NCBI GenBank assembly: GCA_006503535.1
Contig: QYRS01000002.1
Location: forward strand, 186,001 to 250,000
DNA: 64,000 nt
Reading direction: 5' to 3'
DNA from: Arthrinium phaeospermum
Lineage: Eukaryota; Ascomycota; Sordariomycetes; Amphisphaeriales; Apiosporaceae
The notes under the pieces are model-generated. The model made no database searches and was not told where the DNA came from. It saw only the letters and a list, made by a program, of their open reading frames with translations. Position numbers and translations under genes: made by a program. Positions 37,136 to 48,374 of this stretch are shown here, one piece after another. The stretch's first letter is position 1. Every line of letters starts with the position of its first letter.

Positions 37136-37990
37136 ATGTCGTTTATGACCCTCCCCGCCGAGCTCAGGGGCTTAATATACCACGCCTTCCTGACCGATAA
37201 CGCCCCCTGCCAACATGTGATTCCTGTCTCTGGAGGTATCTACGCCCACTACGCCCGTTTCCCGTGCCAGACTATTCCCGATCACGAGTTCCTCCAGAAC
37301 CTGTCGAAGCGGTGCGGGCGTCGCGGATGGGGCGACTATCTCGACACGATGCGCTTCAGCGAGTGGCGGGGCGGCCACCTCGCCTGCGAACCCGGGACCC
37401 TGTTCCATCGCTCCGAGAGGCTCCCCTCCCCCCTCCCGCTGTTCCTCACGTGCCGCCAAGTCTACGAGGAGGCCGCGGTCTACTTGCACAGAGCGCCCCT
37501 CATCATCAACACGGCCGACGCCTTCGCGGCCTTTACCGGCCCCAAAGGCTGGGATACTTCGTTGAGAGTGGCGACAGTGCAACTGGTGGTGGACCCCGTG
37601 CGCCGGCGGGACGGCGGCTACGGCGTCGATCGGGAGTTCGTGCGGCGCCTCGTCCGCCTCGATCTGTCCTCTGTGCGTCTGACGATCCTGGGGCCGGTCG
37701 ACACCGACAGGGCGCGGTGGCTGCTGCAGACGCTGTCGGGGAGGGGGGAGTGGTCCGAGGGGAAGGGGTCGATAGAGCTTGTCAGTCCTACCGCGACGAG
37801 AGTGGCGGCGTTGCGACTCGGGAACGGGTGCCGGGCTATGGTTCGGCCCGACGTTGCTTGGGCGAGGGTTTTGCATGTGTTAGAGGAAAGGGGGGACGAG
37901 GATCCTAGGGGGTCGTTGACGTCCTATGACATGTTGGTAAGGGTTGCCGGAGATCTTGGGCTGGATATCAAAGCAGATGGCTACCGCTAA
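37136..37990 (+). CDS. F-box-like hypothetical protein, 284 aa
   Basis: Single exon. The N-terminus MSFMTLPAELRGLIYHAFLT is the short F-box-like/2EXR-type opening common in large fungal families. A second family hallmark, LFLTCRQVYEEAAVYLHR, follows around residues 102-119. The rest has no recognisable domain. Such proteins are often taken as substrate adaptors of SCF ubiquitin ligases, but many lack proof. No introns, no signal peptide. Confidence 0.7.
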   Translation: MSFMTLPAELRGLIYHAFLTDNAPCQHVIPVSGGIYAHYARFPCQTIPDHEFLQNLSKRCGRRGWGDYLDTMRFSEWRGGHLACEPGTLFHRSERLPSPLPLFLTCRQVYEEAAVYLHRAPLIINTADAFAAFTGPKGWDTSLRVATVQLVVDPVRRRDGGYGVDREFVRRLVRLDLSSVRLTILGPVDTDRARWLLQTLSGRGEWSEGKGSIELVSPTATRVAALRLGNGCRAMVRPDVAWARVLHVLEERGDEDPRGSLTSYDMLVRVAGDLGLDIKADGYR

Positions 37991-38487
37991 TGTGCTTCGC
38001 AATCGACTCGCTAGTTACCAACCAAAGCTCTCAGAAGCCAATTGACAGCAGCTACCAGCAGAACCCCAATGAATGTCAGTTACATTTTGGTATCACAGTA
38101 CATAAGGGGGATGGCGGTGCTGGGATACGAAATGCACAAGGCCAGGATACCAAGTGCCAATGACAAAGAAAGAGCCAAGTCATCGCATGCAAGGTGAATA
38201 GACAGCAGCTCTACTTTATATAGTCTCAACAAAACTACCAATTGCTTCCCCGACTTATGCATTTACGCTACGTGTACTCAAAGTCTGGGTTCCCGGACCA
38301 AAATAACATCAACCCAACATACAATACGGATATGTGCCTTTCGTTTCTGCCGGTGATCCTGGCAATGAGTCAAAAAGGGGAGAGAAACTAAACGAGACAG
38401 GAAAAAGGACTTTAGGAAAGAATACGTAGACTACCCATCTGCCAATTACTACCGGCTCTGCCCTCCAACCCCATACATGCTAACCCT
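37991..38487. other. convergent intergenic region, nothing recognised
   Basis: Lies between the stop codons of the F-box-like gene and the large membrane protein gene. Confidence 0.5.
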
Positions 38488-40974
38488 TCAGTAATACCTC
38501 TCCTTACCCGTCACTCCCAGCGGTCTCGTCGTCCCCTGCGCCTCAGTGTCCATCACAAGCTGCACATGATCGCAGTCGTCGGCCCGCACTCGCACGATCT
38601 TCTTCCAGACGCTGCTAGACGTCGCGCCAGCGCCAGCGTCGACAAAGTCCCCACCGGCGGGGACGGGCGTCTTGAGAGAAAGCAGCAGCAGATCTTGCAG
38701 GTCGGACCACGCCGCCACGTGCAGAACGCGGCGGCGGCCCTGCACCCGGTCTCGGCAGAGATCCAGAACGTGACCGGCGGCGATGGCGGCCGCGTACAGA
38801 CACACGGCACCCATGTACGTGGCCAGAATGGCTTGGGCGAAGCGCAGGGTCTTGCGCGGCTGGCCCGTCCCGTACCCGTAGCGTTCTGCCGCGAGCACGA
38901 TGGGAAGAGACTTTTTAAAATACTCTTCCTCAAATTTGTCGAGATCTCCGAGGATGTACTTGGCTGTCGCGTCGTTGTATAAGTGGGTGTCGTTGTGAAC
39001 GGTAATATTATTGACTGTCAATTGGCGTTGGAAATCCAGGCGGGCGTAAGTCAAGGCCGTGTCGTTCCTGGTCAGCTTCACTGCCGTGTACTCCGTAGCA
39101 GAAGTCCTTGCCAGCGCTTCTGTCAGGTAAGCCCCGACTGCTGTGGACAGAAGGGCCTCTTTGGCCAAGTTGTCGTAATTCCCTCCTGTAGCCGCACTGG
39201 TATCTTCTGCCACATGCTCAGGTGTATATGTCATCTCTCTGAACCAGCTTGTGATTTCTTCAAGTGCCGACCACTCGTTGTCCTCCGTAGTATCGATCCA
39301 CGGGTTCAACAGTCTCAGCCAGGAATTGGTAAACGCCACCATTGGCCCCGTGGCGGACGCGTTGCCGCCGACTCCTCGCATAGATTCATCACTCCAGATT
39401 GTCGACTCTAGTACATTGCTATTACCCGGGTCAAAGGTATAATTCGCTGGGATCCAGCTTGCCACCGCGCTGCAGAGGTACCCATTGTCTTGATTTCGGT
39501 CGTCCTTTCGCATTGAGATTTGACCGGATAGATAGACAACGGTTGAATTGTCAAACTCCACAAAGTAGTTGGTCACATCACTGTCAATCTTTCCTTTTTT
39601 GAATCTGGACCGCTGGGGCTCCAGTGAGCGCGGGTATACAGAGGCAAGTTCGCACGCCCTGTCTCCCATACATTTCAGACCCCTAGTCGGATAGGGCACC
39701 CTCTCCATTGCCAGGAAGACGGCCTTCTTATGTATCTGGCATATGGATTGCACAAAGGGCTGGAACAGTTCTGCCGAAAAGGGGTCCCCCTTGCTGGCGC
39801 CTCCTTGGGTTTGAAGTCGGTAGCGAAGCTTTCCAGACGACCCAGGGTGCCCAGATACAGCGCCAACGTTCTCTGCTGCGATGTAGTTCTGGAATAAACC
39901 AATGCTATTCAACAGGAAATGCGACGGCGTTGTGCTGAGAATCACCGATGTCCCGGGATCTGTCAAGGACTTCAAGCGCCGGCTGATGTCGGACGCGACG
40001 GCCTGAAATAGGATGGGGCTGGCCAGGTTGGTCGCTCTCCACTGCCTGACCCATTCGGTCATCTCCCGAAAGCCGCTCGTGGGGCAGTACGTAGCGTACA
40101 GTCCTTCGGGGGTCCAACACCAATCAGCCTCCCGGGAGTTCTCTTCGACCCGCATAACTGGATTCCACACGCGGTTACGATCAATGTGATATATCAGCGG
40201 CGATGCCATGTTGCTGAAGGCGGTACCAGGCGCAAAGTCGAACCAGTCGAGAGATGGGGTAAGAAGCACAGCAGAAGCCGGCCCGACGGTGGCTGACATG
40301 AGCGTAGCGAAGACGAAGAGGCCACACAGCAGTATTTCCCAAGGCCTGGCCTTGTCTAGCCCCTGACGCCAGAAAGGAGAACTCAGAAGATACCCTATAT
40401 CCCCAACCCGATACCCGGCGGTCAGAAACCCAAGCCGGATGCCGCTTCCGATTAACCGGCGACGGTATATGGCTAGAATGATAGCAGATAGAGATAAGAC
40501 CATGATGACTTCGTGCATCTTGGCTGCAACCTGGAGCAGATTCATGATGGTGCTCGGCGAGAACTCGGTATCTCCGACACGGGGTCCTTCTTCGGGGTAC
40601 CAGAAGAGCGGTATGGAGCCAATGTAAACGATGAAAATCGTCGACAGCACTGCCGGGACATGGAATAGCCAACTCTGCAAGAACACCACCCAACCACTTT
40701 GAAGCACCTTTTTGGGCGTCCCTTCTGTTCGAGATTCGGCTCCCTTCGCGAAGTCTTGCCCATAGCTGGATCTGTACTCGGTAGACTGAGAGGAGAAGGT
40801 AGACTCGGGATACGAATGGCTCAGAGATGGGGATTGGTGGTGCAACAGGGGCCTCATAGGATGTGACTCGGTTTCATTCGCGTCGTGCAGAGAAATTTCG
40901 TGGTATAGATAGGTTCCATGGGCCCAGGTGGGAGTTTGGGCATTATCGATGTCCGACATTGTGTTTTGAATCAT
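38488..40974 (-). CDS. large fungal membrane protein of unknown function, 828 aa
   Basis: Single uninterrupted exon; start MIQNTMSDID (an alternative start is Met6). A hydrophilic N-tail of about 100 residues precedes three transmembrane segments (about 104-126, 153-170 and 212-232). A long extracytoplasmic part of about 480 residues with several N-glycosylation sequons (for example NYTFD, NASAT, NNITV, NDTAL) follows, then a last helix (ATYMGAVCLYAAAIAAGHVL) and a cytosolic tail. This three-plus-one layout is common in a Sordariomycete family without assigned function. Notable here because 2.5 kb of coding sequence is free of the homopolymer frame breaks seen elsewhere. Confidence 0.8.
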   Translation of the reverse strand: MIQNTMSDIDNAQTPTWAHGTYLYHEISLHDANETESHPMRPLLHHQSPSLSHSYPESTFSSQSTEYRSSYGQDFAKGAESRTEGTPKKVLQSGWVVFLQSWLFHVPAVLSTIFIVYIGSIPLFWYPEEGPRVGDTEFSPSTIMNLLQVAAKMHEVIMVLSLSAIILAIYRRRLIGSGIRLGFLTAGYRVGDIGYLLSSPFWRQGLDKARPWEILLCGLFVFATLMSATVGPASAVLLTPSLDWFDFAPGTAFSNMASPLIYHIDRNRVWNPVMRVEENSREADWCWTPEGLYATYCPTSGFREMTEWVRQWRATNLASPILFQAVASDISRRLKSLTDPGTSVILSTTPSHFLLNSIGLFQNYIAAENVGAVSGHPGSSGKLRYRLQTQGGASKGDPFSAELFQPFVQSICQIHKKAVFLAMERVPYPTRGLKCMGDRACELASVYPRSLEPQRSRFKKGKIDSDVTNYFVEFDNSTVVYLSGQISMRKDDRNQDNGYLCSAVASWIPANYTFDPGNSNVLESTIWSDESMRGVGGNASATGPMVAFTNSWLRLLNPWIDTTEDNEWSALEEITSWFREMTYTPEHVAEDTSAATGGNYDNLAKEALLSTAVGAYLTEALARTSATEYTAVKLTRNDTALTYARLDFQRQLTVNNITVHNDTHLYNDATAKYILGDLDKFEEEYFKKSLPIVLAAERYGYGTGQPRKTLRFAQAILATYMGAVCLYAAAIAAGHVLDLCRDRVQGRRRVLHVAAWSDLQDLLLLSLKTPVPAGGDFVDAGAGATSSSVWKKIVRVRADDCDHVQLVMDTEAQGTTRPLGVTGKERYY

Positions 40975-42435
40975 AGGAGATGAGTGAGACAGGCCAGGTA
41001 GGGATAGAATGAATGGAAAAGATCAAGTTGCTTGTATTCTTTTAGCTTTTCGCTCAAAAGATGGAAGGCAGACCAGGCTGCCTAATTTAAATGCCGCCTC
41101 TTCAGCTCGGTGCCGCGTCAACTGTCACTTTAGGTACCTAATAAGTAGCTGAAACGGATTTTGGGAGCCTTGCATACCTTTTTCTACAGAAACGCGACGC
41201 CGACAGAATTGGCGGCAAAGACATCGCTGATTTACAGATTGCCCGACGGCCTACTCGCGATTTGACGCCAGCTGAACAATCGGTCCAGCCCACCTTCCCC
41301 TGCATAAAGATGGGAGAGTGAGCCAAATGCCAATCATTCTCACCGGGCCAGAGTCTTGCCAGAATAGCAAACATCTCGGGGCTCCGGGAGCCTCATCGCC
41401 AATCGTTCCGATTTCACATGCAACCTGCTATCTTTGCACGGCATCTTTACATGCCTCACCCCTGTCCAAGGCGCATAACACGGCACTAAGTGACGGTAGT
41501 TTGGCGTTCGTGGCGTTTGAGCTGACTGCCGCGCCTCGCTGTTGGTGGCAGTACATAGGACTAGGAAACGCGCGTTGATCTTGATCCTACATGTGGCGTG
41601 AGTTGCAGGGTGTTTGCGGCGCGCGCTGCCACAATCTTGAGGGGAAGCCCAACGTAGGCGCCCGACAGGGTCATCACAGCCTTATTGTGTTTCTTTGTCC
41701 GAACTAAAGCTGTTGAATGGGCTTCAGTAGGACCGTACCTAGGTATTGGGATTCCGATAATGTTACCGTGTACGCCAACATCCGTCACCAGCTGCCCCCG
41801 TCAACACAAGCCGGCACTTTGCTGGCTACTTCCTTCTCGTCGACGCCAGTCCCTCCACGTTGTACAACAGGAGAAGCCATTTCTGTCCACTCGCGCTGGG
41901 GTCGGATAGCTCCGGTTGCGAGCGGACTTGGCACCTAATTGACTCACGTGACGCCCCTTTCGGCAATGCCAGTAGCCCCTGAGCTGGCAATACCAACAAA
42001 AGGGCGTCACCCCATCAAGCGCAACAATGACATGCAAAAGAGCGAGTCGCTATTGAAAGGTACATATACAACGAAACAAAGCCGGCTGTGTACAAAGAAA
42101 ATTACAAAAGATCATCTGTTCACTCACACACAAAAACAGTCCTCTTCGACGTAAGATAAGTCTATTGATCGTTCCCTCTGCAAGCAGAGGTATCGTAACT
42201 GACTACTTAAATGCGTCGGATCATGCAAACCAATGTCAGAACGCCACAGCATCAGTGCCGAGGTTCTATCTTCCCCGCCCAGGTTTCCCAAACCATATCA
42301 TTATCAGTCGGTGCACCGCCTCGTCTAGCCACTTACTGCTCTGGAAACAAAGAATGTACACCACAAGTCATATCACCATCGGGTATGGATTGGGGCGGGG
42401 AAATTGAGCGTTGCTAGCCCATCACTGCCAGCTGC
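40975..42435. other. gene-free stretch
   Basis: Promoter of the membrane protein gene at the left. No other supported features. Confidence 0.5.
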
Positions 42436-42699
42436 TTACTTGAAGACGCCAGAAGGACCGCTCGCGGTGGTGGGTGGCTCGACCGGCTCCGGTGGAGCCT
42501 GGTCGGGTCCCATGCCCGGAGGGTTGGTCTTCTTCAGAAGGGGCAGATCGAGGCCCTCAGTAGCGATGCTATTGTGGACCTTGCGATATGTGCCACATCC
42601 GACGTCCCCGTCCAGCAGCTGTTGGATAGGTGGCAGATCAAATCCGCCGCCGCCTCCGCTGGTGGGCTTGTTCAGGTGCCATTCTTTACGTTTCGGCAT
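42436..42699 (-). CDS. small conserved protein, paralogue A (87 aa)
   Basis: Begins MPKRKEWHLNKPTSGGGGG and carries the block FDLPPIQQLL...GCGTYRKVHNSIATEGLDLP followed by a Pro-rich tail. The same block with matching spacing occurs in the neighbouring minus-strand ORF at 43448-43747, which argues that both are real genes rather than chance frames. No signal peptide or membrane segment. Function unknown; single Cys in the GCGTYR core. Confidence 0.65.
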   Translation of the reverse strand: MPKRKEWHLNKPTSGGGGGFDLPPIQQLLDGDVGCGTYRKVHNSIATEGLDLPLLKKTNPPGMGPDQAPPEPVEPPTTASGPSGVFK

Positions 42700-43447
42700 T
42701 TTGATGACACACGTAGGGCGATTCGTCCCGAGATAATGAATCAGAATTGGTTATGGTATAAACACTAGAAGGAAGTTAGTAACTCTAGGAAAGCGCTGAT
42801 AAGAAAAGGGGTTAACGAAATTGGTGATGATGGATGAGGCCAAAAGAAACCGGCCATTTGGAGCGGGGAGGATCTTAAATATTATATGGAAACTGGCACT
42901 GCGAACACAACACAATAGATCATAATAAACAGTATTTTAGTTCACCTTGAACTAGTATATTGTTTTTGAACAGATTCTCAGCCTAGAAATTGACCACACA
43001 CATACTCTCTACCCAGCGTAAAGTGCAACTAACACTGCAAGTTTGGACTAGCAGCGACTAGAGATTCTAACAACTGCAGGCCCCAAGACCGTGCTGAAAG
43101 GACTCAAAAGGCATACTGTTTTGGGTTATTAGTAAGACGTCCTTGAGTTACCAGACCGGATCACATCACAATGATAAAACACAGAGCATATCGGATTCTC
43201 ATTGAATGAGTGTGTCTCAGGGCTATCGGTAGTTTCCGAGGTCTCAATTACGAATTCAACGTGCTGGGTGGCCAACTCAAACCGTACCAGCCGTTATGAA
43301 GTTTTTCTTGAGTGCTAGCCCCAGTTCGTAGCACCATCGTCCTCTCTCTCATAGCCAGAGCTCGATTCGTCATGATATCTGTCTGAAGACATAAAATGAA
43401 CAACCAGGTCCGGAAGGGGACTTGTCCTCCTTGCTTGCTCAACTTAC
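42700..43447. other. spacer between the two paralogues
   Basis: AT-rich promoter of copy A and 3' flank of copy B. No other feature seen. Confidence 0.45.
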
Positions 43448-43747
43448 CTACTTGGATTGTCGGGATGGTGCGGAGAGAAACTTATTCACACCGAAATCCA
43501 CACTGGGAAGGCCACTGGCCTGCTGGTGGGTCTCGGCGGGTTTGTGCTTCGGGCCAGTACCAAGAGGGTTATTCTCCTTGGGGACAGGCAGGTCGAGGCC
43601 GACGGTCGAGATGCTGTTGTCCTTGCCGCGGTAGGTTCCGCAGCCGGTCTTGCTGGCGAGCTGCTTGTCGATGGGCGGGAGGTCGTAACCGCCGCCAGCA
43701 CCGCCGAGTATGGGCTTGTCGTCCCTTTTGTAGTTTCTCTTCGCCAT
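43448..43747 (-). CDS. small conserved protein, paralogue B (about 99 aa)
   Basis: Start at 43747 (MAKRNYKRDDKPILGGAGG), matching paralogue A; an ATG three codons upstream is possible. The core YDLPPIDKQL...GCGTYRGKDNSISTVGLDLP and the following NPLGTGPKHKP align with paralogue A without gaps in the core. The C-terminal 15 residues could be intronic read-through, since a GT lies at the VDFG|V codons. Function unknown. Confidence 0.65.
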   Translation of the reverse strand: MAKRNYKRDDKPILGGAGGGYDLPPIDKQLASKTGCGTYRGKDNSISTVGLDLPVPKENNPLGTGPKHKPAETHQQASGLPSVDFGVNKFLSAPSRQSK

Positions 43748-43756
43748 GTTTAGCAA

Positions 43757-44183
43757 TTGATGCCGAGGAAGTGGGGTGTTTCGTGTGTCCTGTCGGTAAA
43801 GAATAGACGTGCTTGGCTTTGCATCTCTCGCGAATGCCTTGAGTTAGTGATGTTGATTGAGATGTGAGATGATTACATGACACCGGTGTCTGAAGCAGAG
43901 AGAATTTATACAGCGAGCTTAAGGGGGTGAATACAGAACGAAGTTGAATGTAGCAAGATGGATGTGAATAGGCCTATCTATCTTGCTCACAGTTCATGAA
44001 TGATTTCAGTGAATGATAGGTTATACGGAGCCGTTCTACAGACATCGCCAAACTAGGAAGCTCTCTTAGTGGAAAGAGAGTGCTTTAAACTTCAAACTTG
44101 AGTGCTGAGCGTCAACCTCAGACGCACCGTATCCTGACCACACGGACAGGACAGGGCATAACTAATCAACTGCTCAGAATTTC
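43757..44183. other. intergenic, nothing recognised
   Basis: Promoter of paralogue B and 3' flank of the P450 gene. Confidence 0.4.
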
Positions 44184-45993
44184 TCATTTCTTCCTCCAAC
44201 TCAGAGCAGCCCGCTCTGGATGCAACATCTGCAGCAGGAGGATCTGCGCCGAGTCAGTCTCCAGCTGATGCTGAATCCTGCGCCTGGACTCGTCAGCGCT
44301 TTCACCCGGTTTCTTGGTCGGGCTCACTCGATAGTCTCGGAAGAGCGCGGCCATGATAGCAACAAACTCGACTTGGGAAAACTTCTTGCCGGGGCAGTTG
44401 CGCTCGCCCTCTGACCAGCCAACAAAGGTGCCGCGGCGCGGAGTGATCAGCTCCTCCTCTGTCGTCAACGGATTTCCTCCCTCAACGGCACCACTCGTCT
44501 GCCTGATCCAGCGAGACGGACGCCACTCCAGCGAATCGGTCCCCCAGAAGTCAGGATGGGTGTGTACGGCGGAGTATGCGACCAGGATAGTCGTTTTAGG
44601 CGGGATCGTGATGGTCTTTCCGCCTACGGTCAGCTGCTGGGCCCGCGTGTCGGTCCATTTGGACATGGGAACGGGTGTCCACAGCCGCACCGTTTCCATC
44701 AAGACAGCAGCGCAGCGCTTGAGACGGTGGAAGTCCAAATAGTAATCCCACTCGGACACTGGCCGGTCCCCCAAGACGGAGCAGATCTCCTCCGAGATCC
44801 ACTCCTGGACTTCGGGGTTGATGGCCAAATGCATCAAGGCAAAAACAAAACTATGGGTTGTCGTGTCGTGGCCGGCAAAGTTGAAGAGGAACATGTTCCC
44901 GTAGAGCTCGCGTTCCGTCAGTCGCGTGGCCGGGTCCTCCTCCTCGGCCGAGGCCCGGACCAGGGTGGACATCAGCGTGCGGCTCATCGCCTTCGCGTCT
45001 TGCTGGGCTACCAAACGTTTCTCTTCCTCGTAGATGCCCGTCATATACTCCTGATAGGCAACAATCGCCCGATGCAAACGGCGAAGGCTGGCAGGGAGCC
45101 ACGGTCTGGCGAGGAACTGGGTACCCAACGCCATGATGAGGATACTGTTGTCCAAGACGGTCTGCAGCGACTCCTTGTAGCTCATGACCACCGAGGCGGC
45201 CCCCTTCTCAAGGTGGCCCTGGAACTTGAATGACCTCCCGAACCCGGCTCGGGACAGAATGTGGAGCGAAAGGGTGCGCGAGTCGTCGGAGGTGCTCGTG
45301 ATAGACGGCTTGGACGCCCAGTACTGGACCATGCCGTCGGCCTGGGCCAAGCTCTCGACCCAGACGACCTCGTGGTTGGGCTCGTTGAAGCACGAGTTGG
45401 CTGCCTTTCGTTGTCTCTTCCACTGCTCTCCCTCGACCTAATGTATATACTGTCAGCTTCAAGCCGTTCAAAAGCACGGACTCTCTCGTACGGTGGCTAG
45501 ATTCGGACCAAATGGGTTTAGCATTGCTGTAGGAGCATTAGTCAGTATCAACATCTTAACTATTCCGGTAAAACACAGAGAACAACTTACTGTAAAATTG
45601 CAATGGCCGTACGAAATCATTCTTACGCCTGAAGATTTCCATCAGGGCGTCTGGGTCGCAAAGCTGGATCGCATTGTAGTTGGAGGTGACGAGCACCCAG
45701 GCGGTGCCCATTTCCAGAGCGGACCGGCACTTGTCCTGGACCTCCCATCCCCGCCAATTGTATCTAGCAAAGGTCGAGTCGCGGAGAAATGGCAAGAGCT
45801 TGCACAAGATGCTGACGACCTTGCTGTCTACTAGCAACCAGAAGGGATTGTTGCTGGCGATGAACAGTACGCGTACGGGGAGGCCGATCTTGCGAGCGAT
45901 TAGGTAATTCCGAAGAAGGCACACCATGGAGTAAATCCACCAGGCAAAAGACAAGGCGGCTAATGCAATGACCAAACTATTCAGAGAAGCCAT
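44184..45993 (-). CDS. cytochrome P450 monooxygenase, 563 aa
   Basis: Model complement(44184..45437, 45492..45526, 45591..45993); a 35-nt middle exon joins in frame. The N-terminal membrane anchor is NSLVIALAALSFAWWIYS. The I-helix oxygen-binding motif is AGHDTT (334-339), the K-helix ExxR is ETVR (394-397), the PERF-like element is WRPSRW (451-456), and the haem-binding loop is FVGWSEGERNCPGKKF with ligand Cys494 (W instead of the usual F in FxxGxRxC). All functional residues are present. ER-bound, NADPH-P450 reductase dependent. No biosynthetic-cluster genes flank it, so a detoxification or general oxidation role is as likely as secondary metabolism. Confidence 0.94.
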
Positions 45994-46274
45994 TGTCGAA
46001 AAAAGGAAGGGGGTTCGGTTGTAGGCCACAGGAAACTTTGTGTGACTACTGAGAAGAGACAGCACAGTTCGCTGTTGGTGGTTGTTTGCCAGGGGGTGCG
46101 GCAAAGGTGGGACAGCAACTTGGCATTAAGGCCAACAGCTTGCGAATATTCCGTACGGCCCATCGTTATTCGACGCCTTCTTAAGCGAGACGCAAGGGCT
46201 TCGGTTGGGAGCCAACAAGGCGGGTCCTCATTTACTTGGCATCCTTAGAAGTGGCTCGAGCAAGATCTTCTAGC
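45994..46274. other. P450 promoter region
   Basis: Upstream of the P450 start (minus strand). No distinct elements beyond AT/CT-rich stretches. Confidence 0.4.
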
Positions 46275-46412
46275 AAGCGGCCGTAGGAATAACCTCTCTC
46301 AGTTATGCCACTTACTCTAGGGGATAGTTGTATAAAAATAAATACTACTGTGATAATAATCTGGAGACCTGCTTATTCTTGGGGGTATTTGGCCGGTTTG
46401 ATCTTACAAGGG
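46275..46412 (+). repeat. MITE-like dispersed repeat, copy A
   Basis: Shares with copies B and C a head AAGCGGCC..AGGAATAA, a middle AATACTACTGT.ATAATAATCT and TGCTTATTCTTG, and an end GGCCGGTTT.ATCT. Ends are imperfect inverted repeats around GAATAA..CCGG. About 280 bp upstream of the P450 gene. Confidence 0.7.
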
Positions 46413-47841
46413 CTTGCTGGCAGGGTATGGGTGTCAAATGCAACCTGAAAGGTGTTCGGGAACGTGCCGATCAACCGGGTTTACGAAACAAGTCCCTTTG
46501 CCGCACGTAGAGTAGAAACATTCTCGTCGTGACGATCATGACTGGCGAACGTCTCGAAAAGCTCAATTGATTAATCAGCCAATAGGAACGGGGGTCGACA
46601 GGTAGTGCCACACTGTCGGGATGGCTTAGAGTTGCCACCAAGGTAGGGAGGTTTGAATTCACTGATACAGCCAATGAATTGGCATTGAGTATTCAACTCT
46701 AAACTTGATTCTATCTATGGAAGAGGAGCTGGCGCCGTCATAGAGGCTTTGGGTGCGAGAACGAAAGAGTAGCTCGACCACGTTCGGTGCCTGGAAAGAA
46801 TGACTCTAGCATCCCCATTAACTGTGGTGTATCTATACTTAACCATGCACTCTCCGCCTAGCTATCTGAACCGTGGTGGACGTGCAGCGGCTTTTGGCCA
46901 ATGGGGTGATGTATGGGCAAGCAAACGACCAATACGGCGTATGGTTTATTACTAGCAGTTCTTGGGCGTCTTCCATGTCGTACTAGCTGGTTGCTCCTAA
47001 TTGGACCTCTATGTTGGTACCACAAGGCTCGATCAATGTGCGTGAGAGCAATTCACATCACAGCCTGGCGAGTCAGACAGTCAGCAGCCACGGCTTGTTC
47101 TCGTGACACATCTAGCTCGTCTTTCGGCCAATGGACTTGCCTGCTAGACACCGTGATTCCGGAGGAAAGATAAATGCATTAACCAAGGTTCACATCGACG
47201 ATCTTCCGCGGGGCTCCAGCTGAGACCTCATGCACGGGTCTTTGAGTATATCACCGTCAATTGGTTACTTTGTTCACCGACCGGTGTGAAATCAGGCAGG
47301 ATAGCAGTCTTTTAGCTAATTGTAATACACCCTTATACAGTTGGCTCTTCGGAACTTGGAAGCAATACGGTGCCACAAGGCCGGGACGGACCCAATCAAC
47401 GGGGTCCCCGGCTTTTCAGCTATAATGACACCAAGTGTTGCCATCGTAGCCACCTATTCTAAAAGACTAGATATCTTGCAGATCCTCGTCGGATGCTCGG
47501 ATACGCGGCACTAGCCTTACCAAGACAGACGTTTCTCTGGTGGGATTGTTACTGCAAAGCCATATAGATCTGTTCCATAGGCTAAAGGCGTTGCCCAAGT
47601 GGCTTGCAAAATGGCTTATGGGCTTAGCAGTATGAACCAGCTTGGGTCGTACGCCGCTGCTGGCAGACATAGACCTGCATTAATGCATCGAAGCTTACAG
47701 CCAAATGCACACACGCCTGGTGGCATTTGGTGAGATTATCTTTCTTGCTGATGTCGGAGGCTTCTTCGATCGGTTGTATGAAGACGGGCAATCAATGATG
47801 ACCAAAACAACTGGATCAGGCTCTCCGGCATTATGTCCAAG

Positions 47842-47849
47842 TATAAATA
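47842..47849 (+). promoter_or_regulatory. TATA box, small secreted protein 1
   Basis: TATAAATA about 132 bp before the start codon at 47981. The equivalent box precedes the second copy. Confidence 0.65.
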
Positions 47850-47980
47850 TGTGCGATTCTTCCTCTGAACTCCTGCTTGTTTCTTCTATCTCGCAGACCC
47901 CTCATCACATCCTTCAATCCATCATCGTAAATACACACACTTCCAGTACTTCATCTTGTACCACATTCATCGTCTTCGCC

Positions 47981-48374
47981 ATGTTCATCAGCAACATCGT
48001 TCCCGTCCTGGCTACGGCCGCCGCAGTCTTCGCCCCGACCGCCGCCGCCACGGATATGTCGCTTAAGTGGCACAGCAAGACGGACTGCAAGGACGGCGGA
48101 GGCCCCGTTCGGGAATACTCCCGGAACAACTGCATCCCCCTTGCTTCGACAACCCATGGCGTGACCATTATCTCGCACAACCCCCCTTGCAAGAGTAAGA
48201 GAATGAGCCCAAGGTCCCGTCCCAGATGTTAGAGAACCCCCCCTAACTGATCGCGTGCGTAACACAGTGAGGGGATACCCAGGCGGAAGCTGCGACGGCG
48301 GTGCAATTACCGCCTTTAGCTCTCACCAGTGCCACTCCTTGAAGGGGGTCTGGTCGGTCCGCGTCGAATGCTAA
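47981..48374 (+). CDS. small secreted cysteine-rich protein 1, 106 aa
   Basis: Model join(47981..48194, 48268..48374), GT-AG phase-1 intron. The signal peptide of about 23-24 residues (MFISNIVPVLATAAAVFA) ends in an Ala-rich stretch. The mature part of about 82 residues has six Cys (36, 51, 70, 80, 93, 106) with motifs LKWHSKTDC, YSRNNC, RGYPGGSCDGG and SSHQCHSLKG. Six evenly spaced Cys suggest three disulfides. Size, secretion and Cys content fit effector-like or antimicrobial-type fungal secreted proteins, but no family is recognised. Its tandem paralogue lies 1.77 kb downstream with the same intron position and TATA spacing. Confidence 0.85.

Noticed and set aside
44184..45993. Secondary-metabolite cluster around the P450
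   Set aside because: No synthase, tailoring enzyme or pathway regulator was found nearby.
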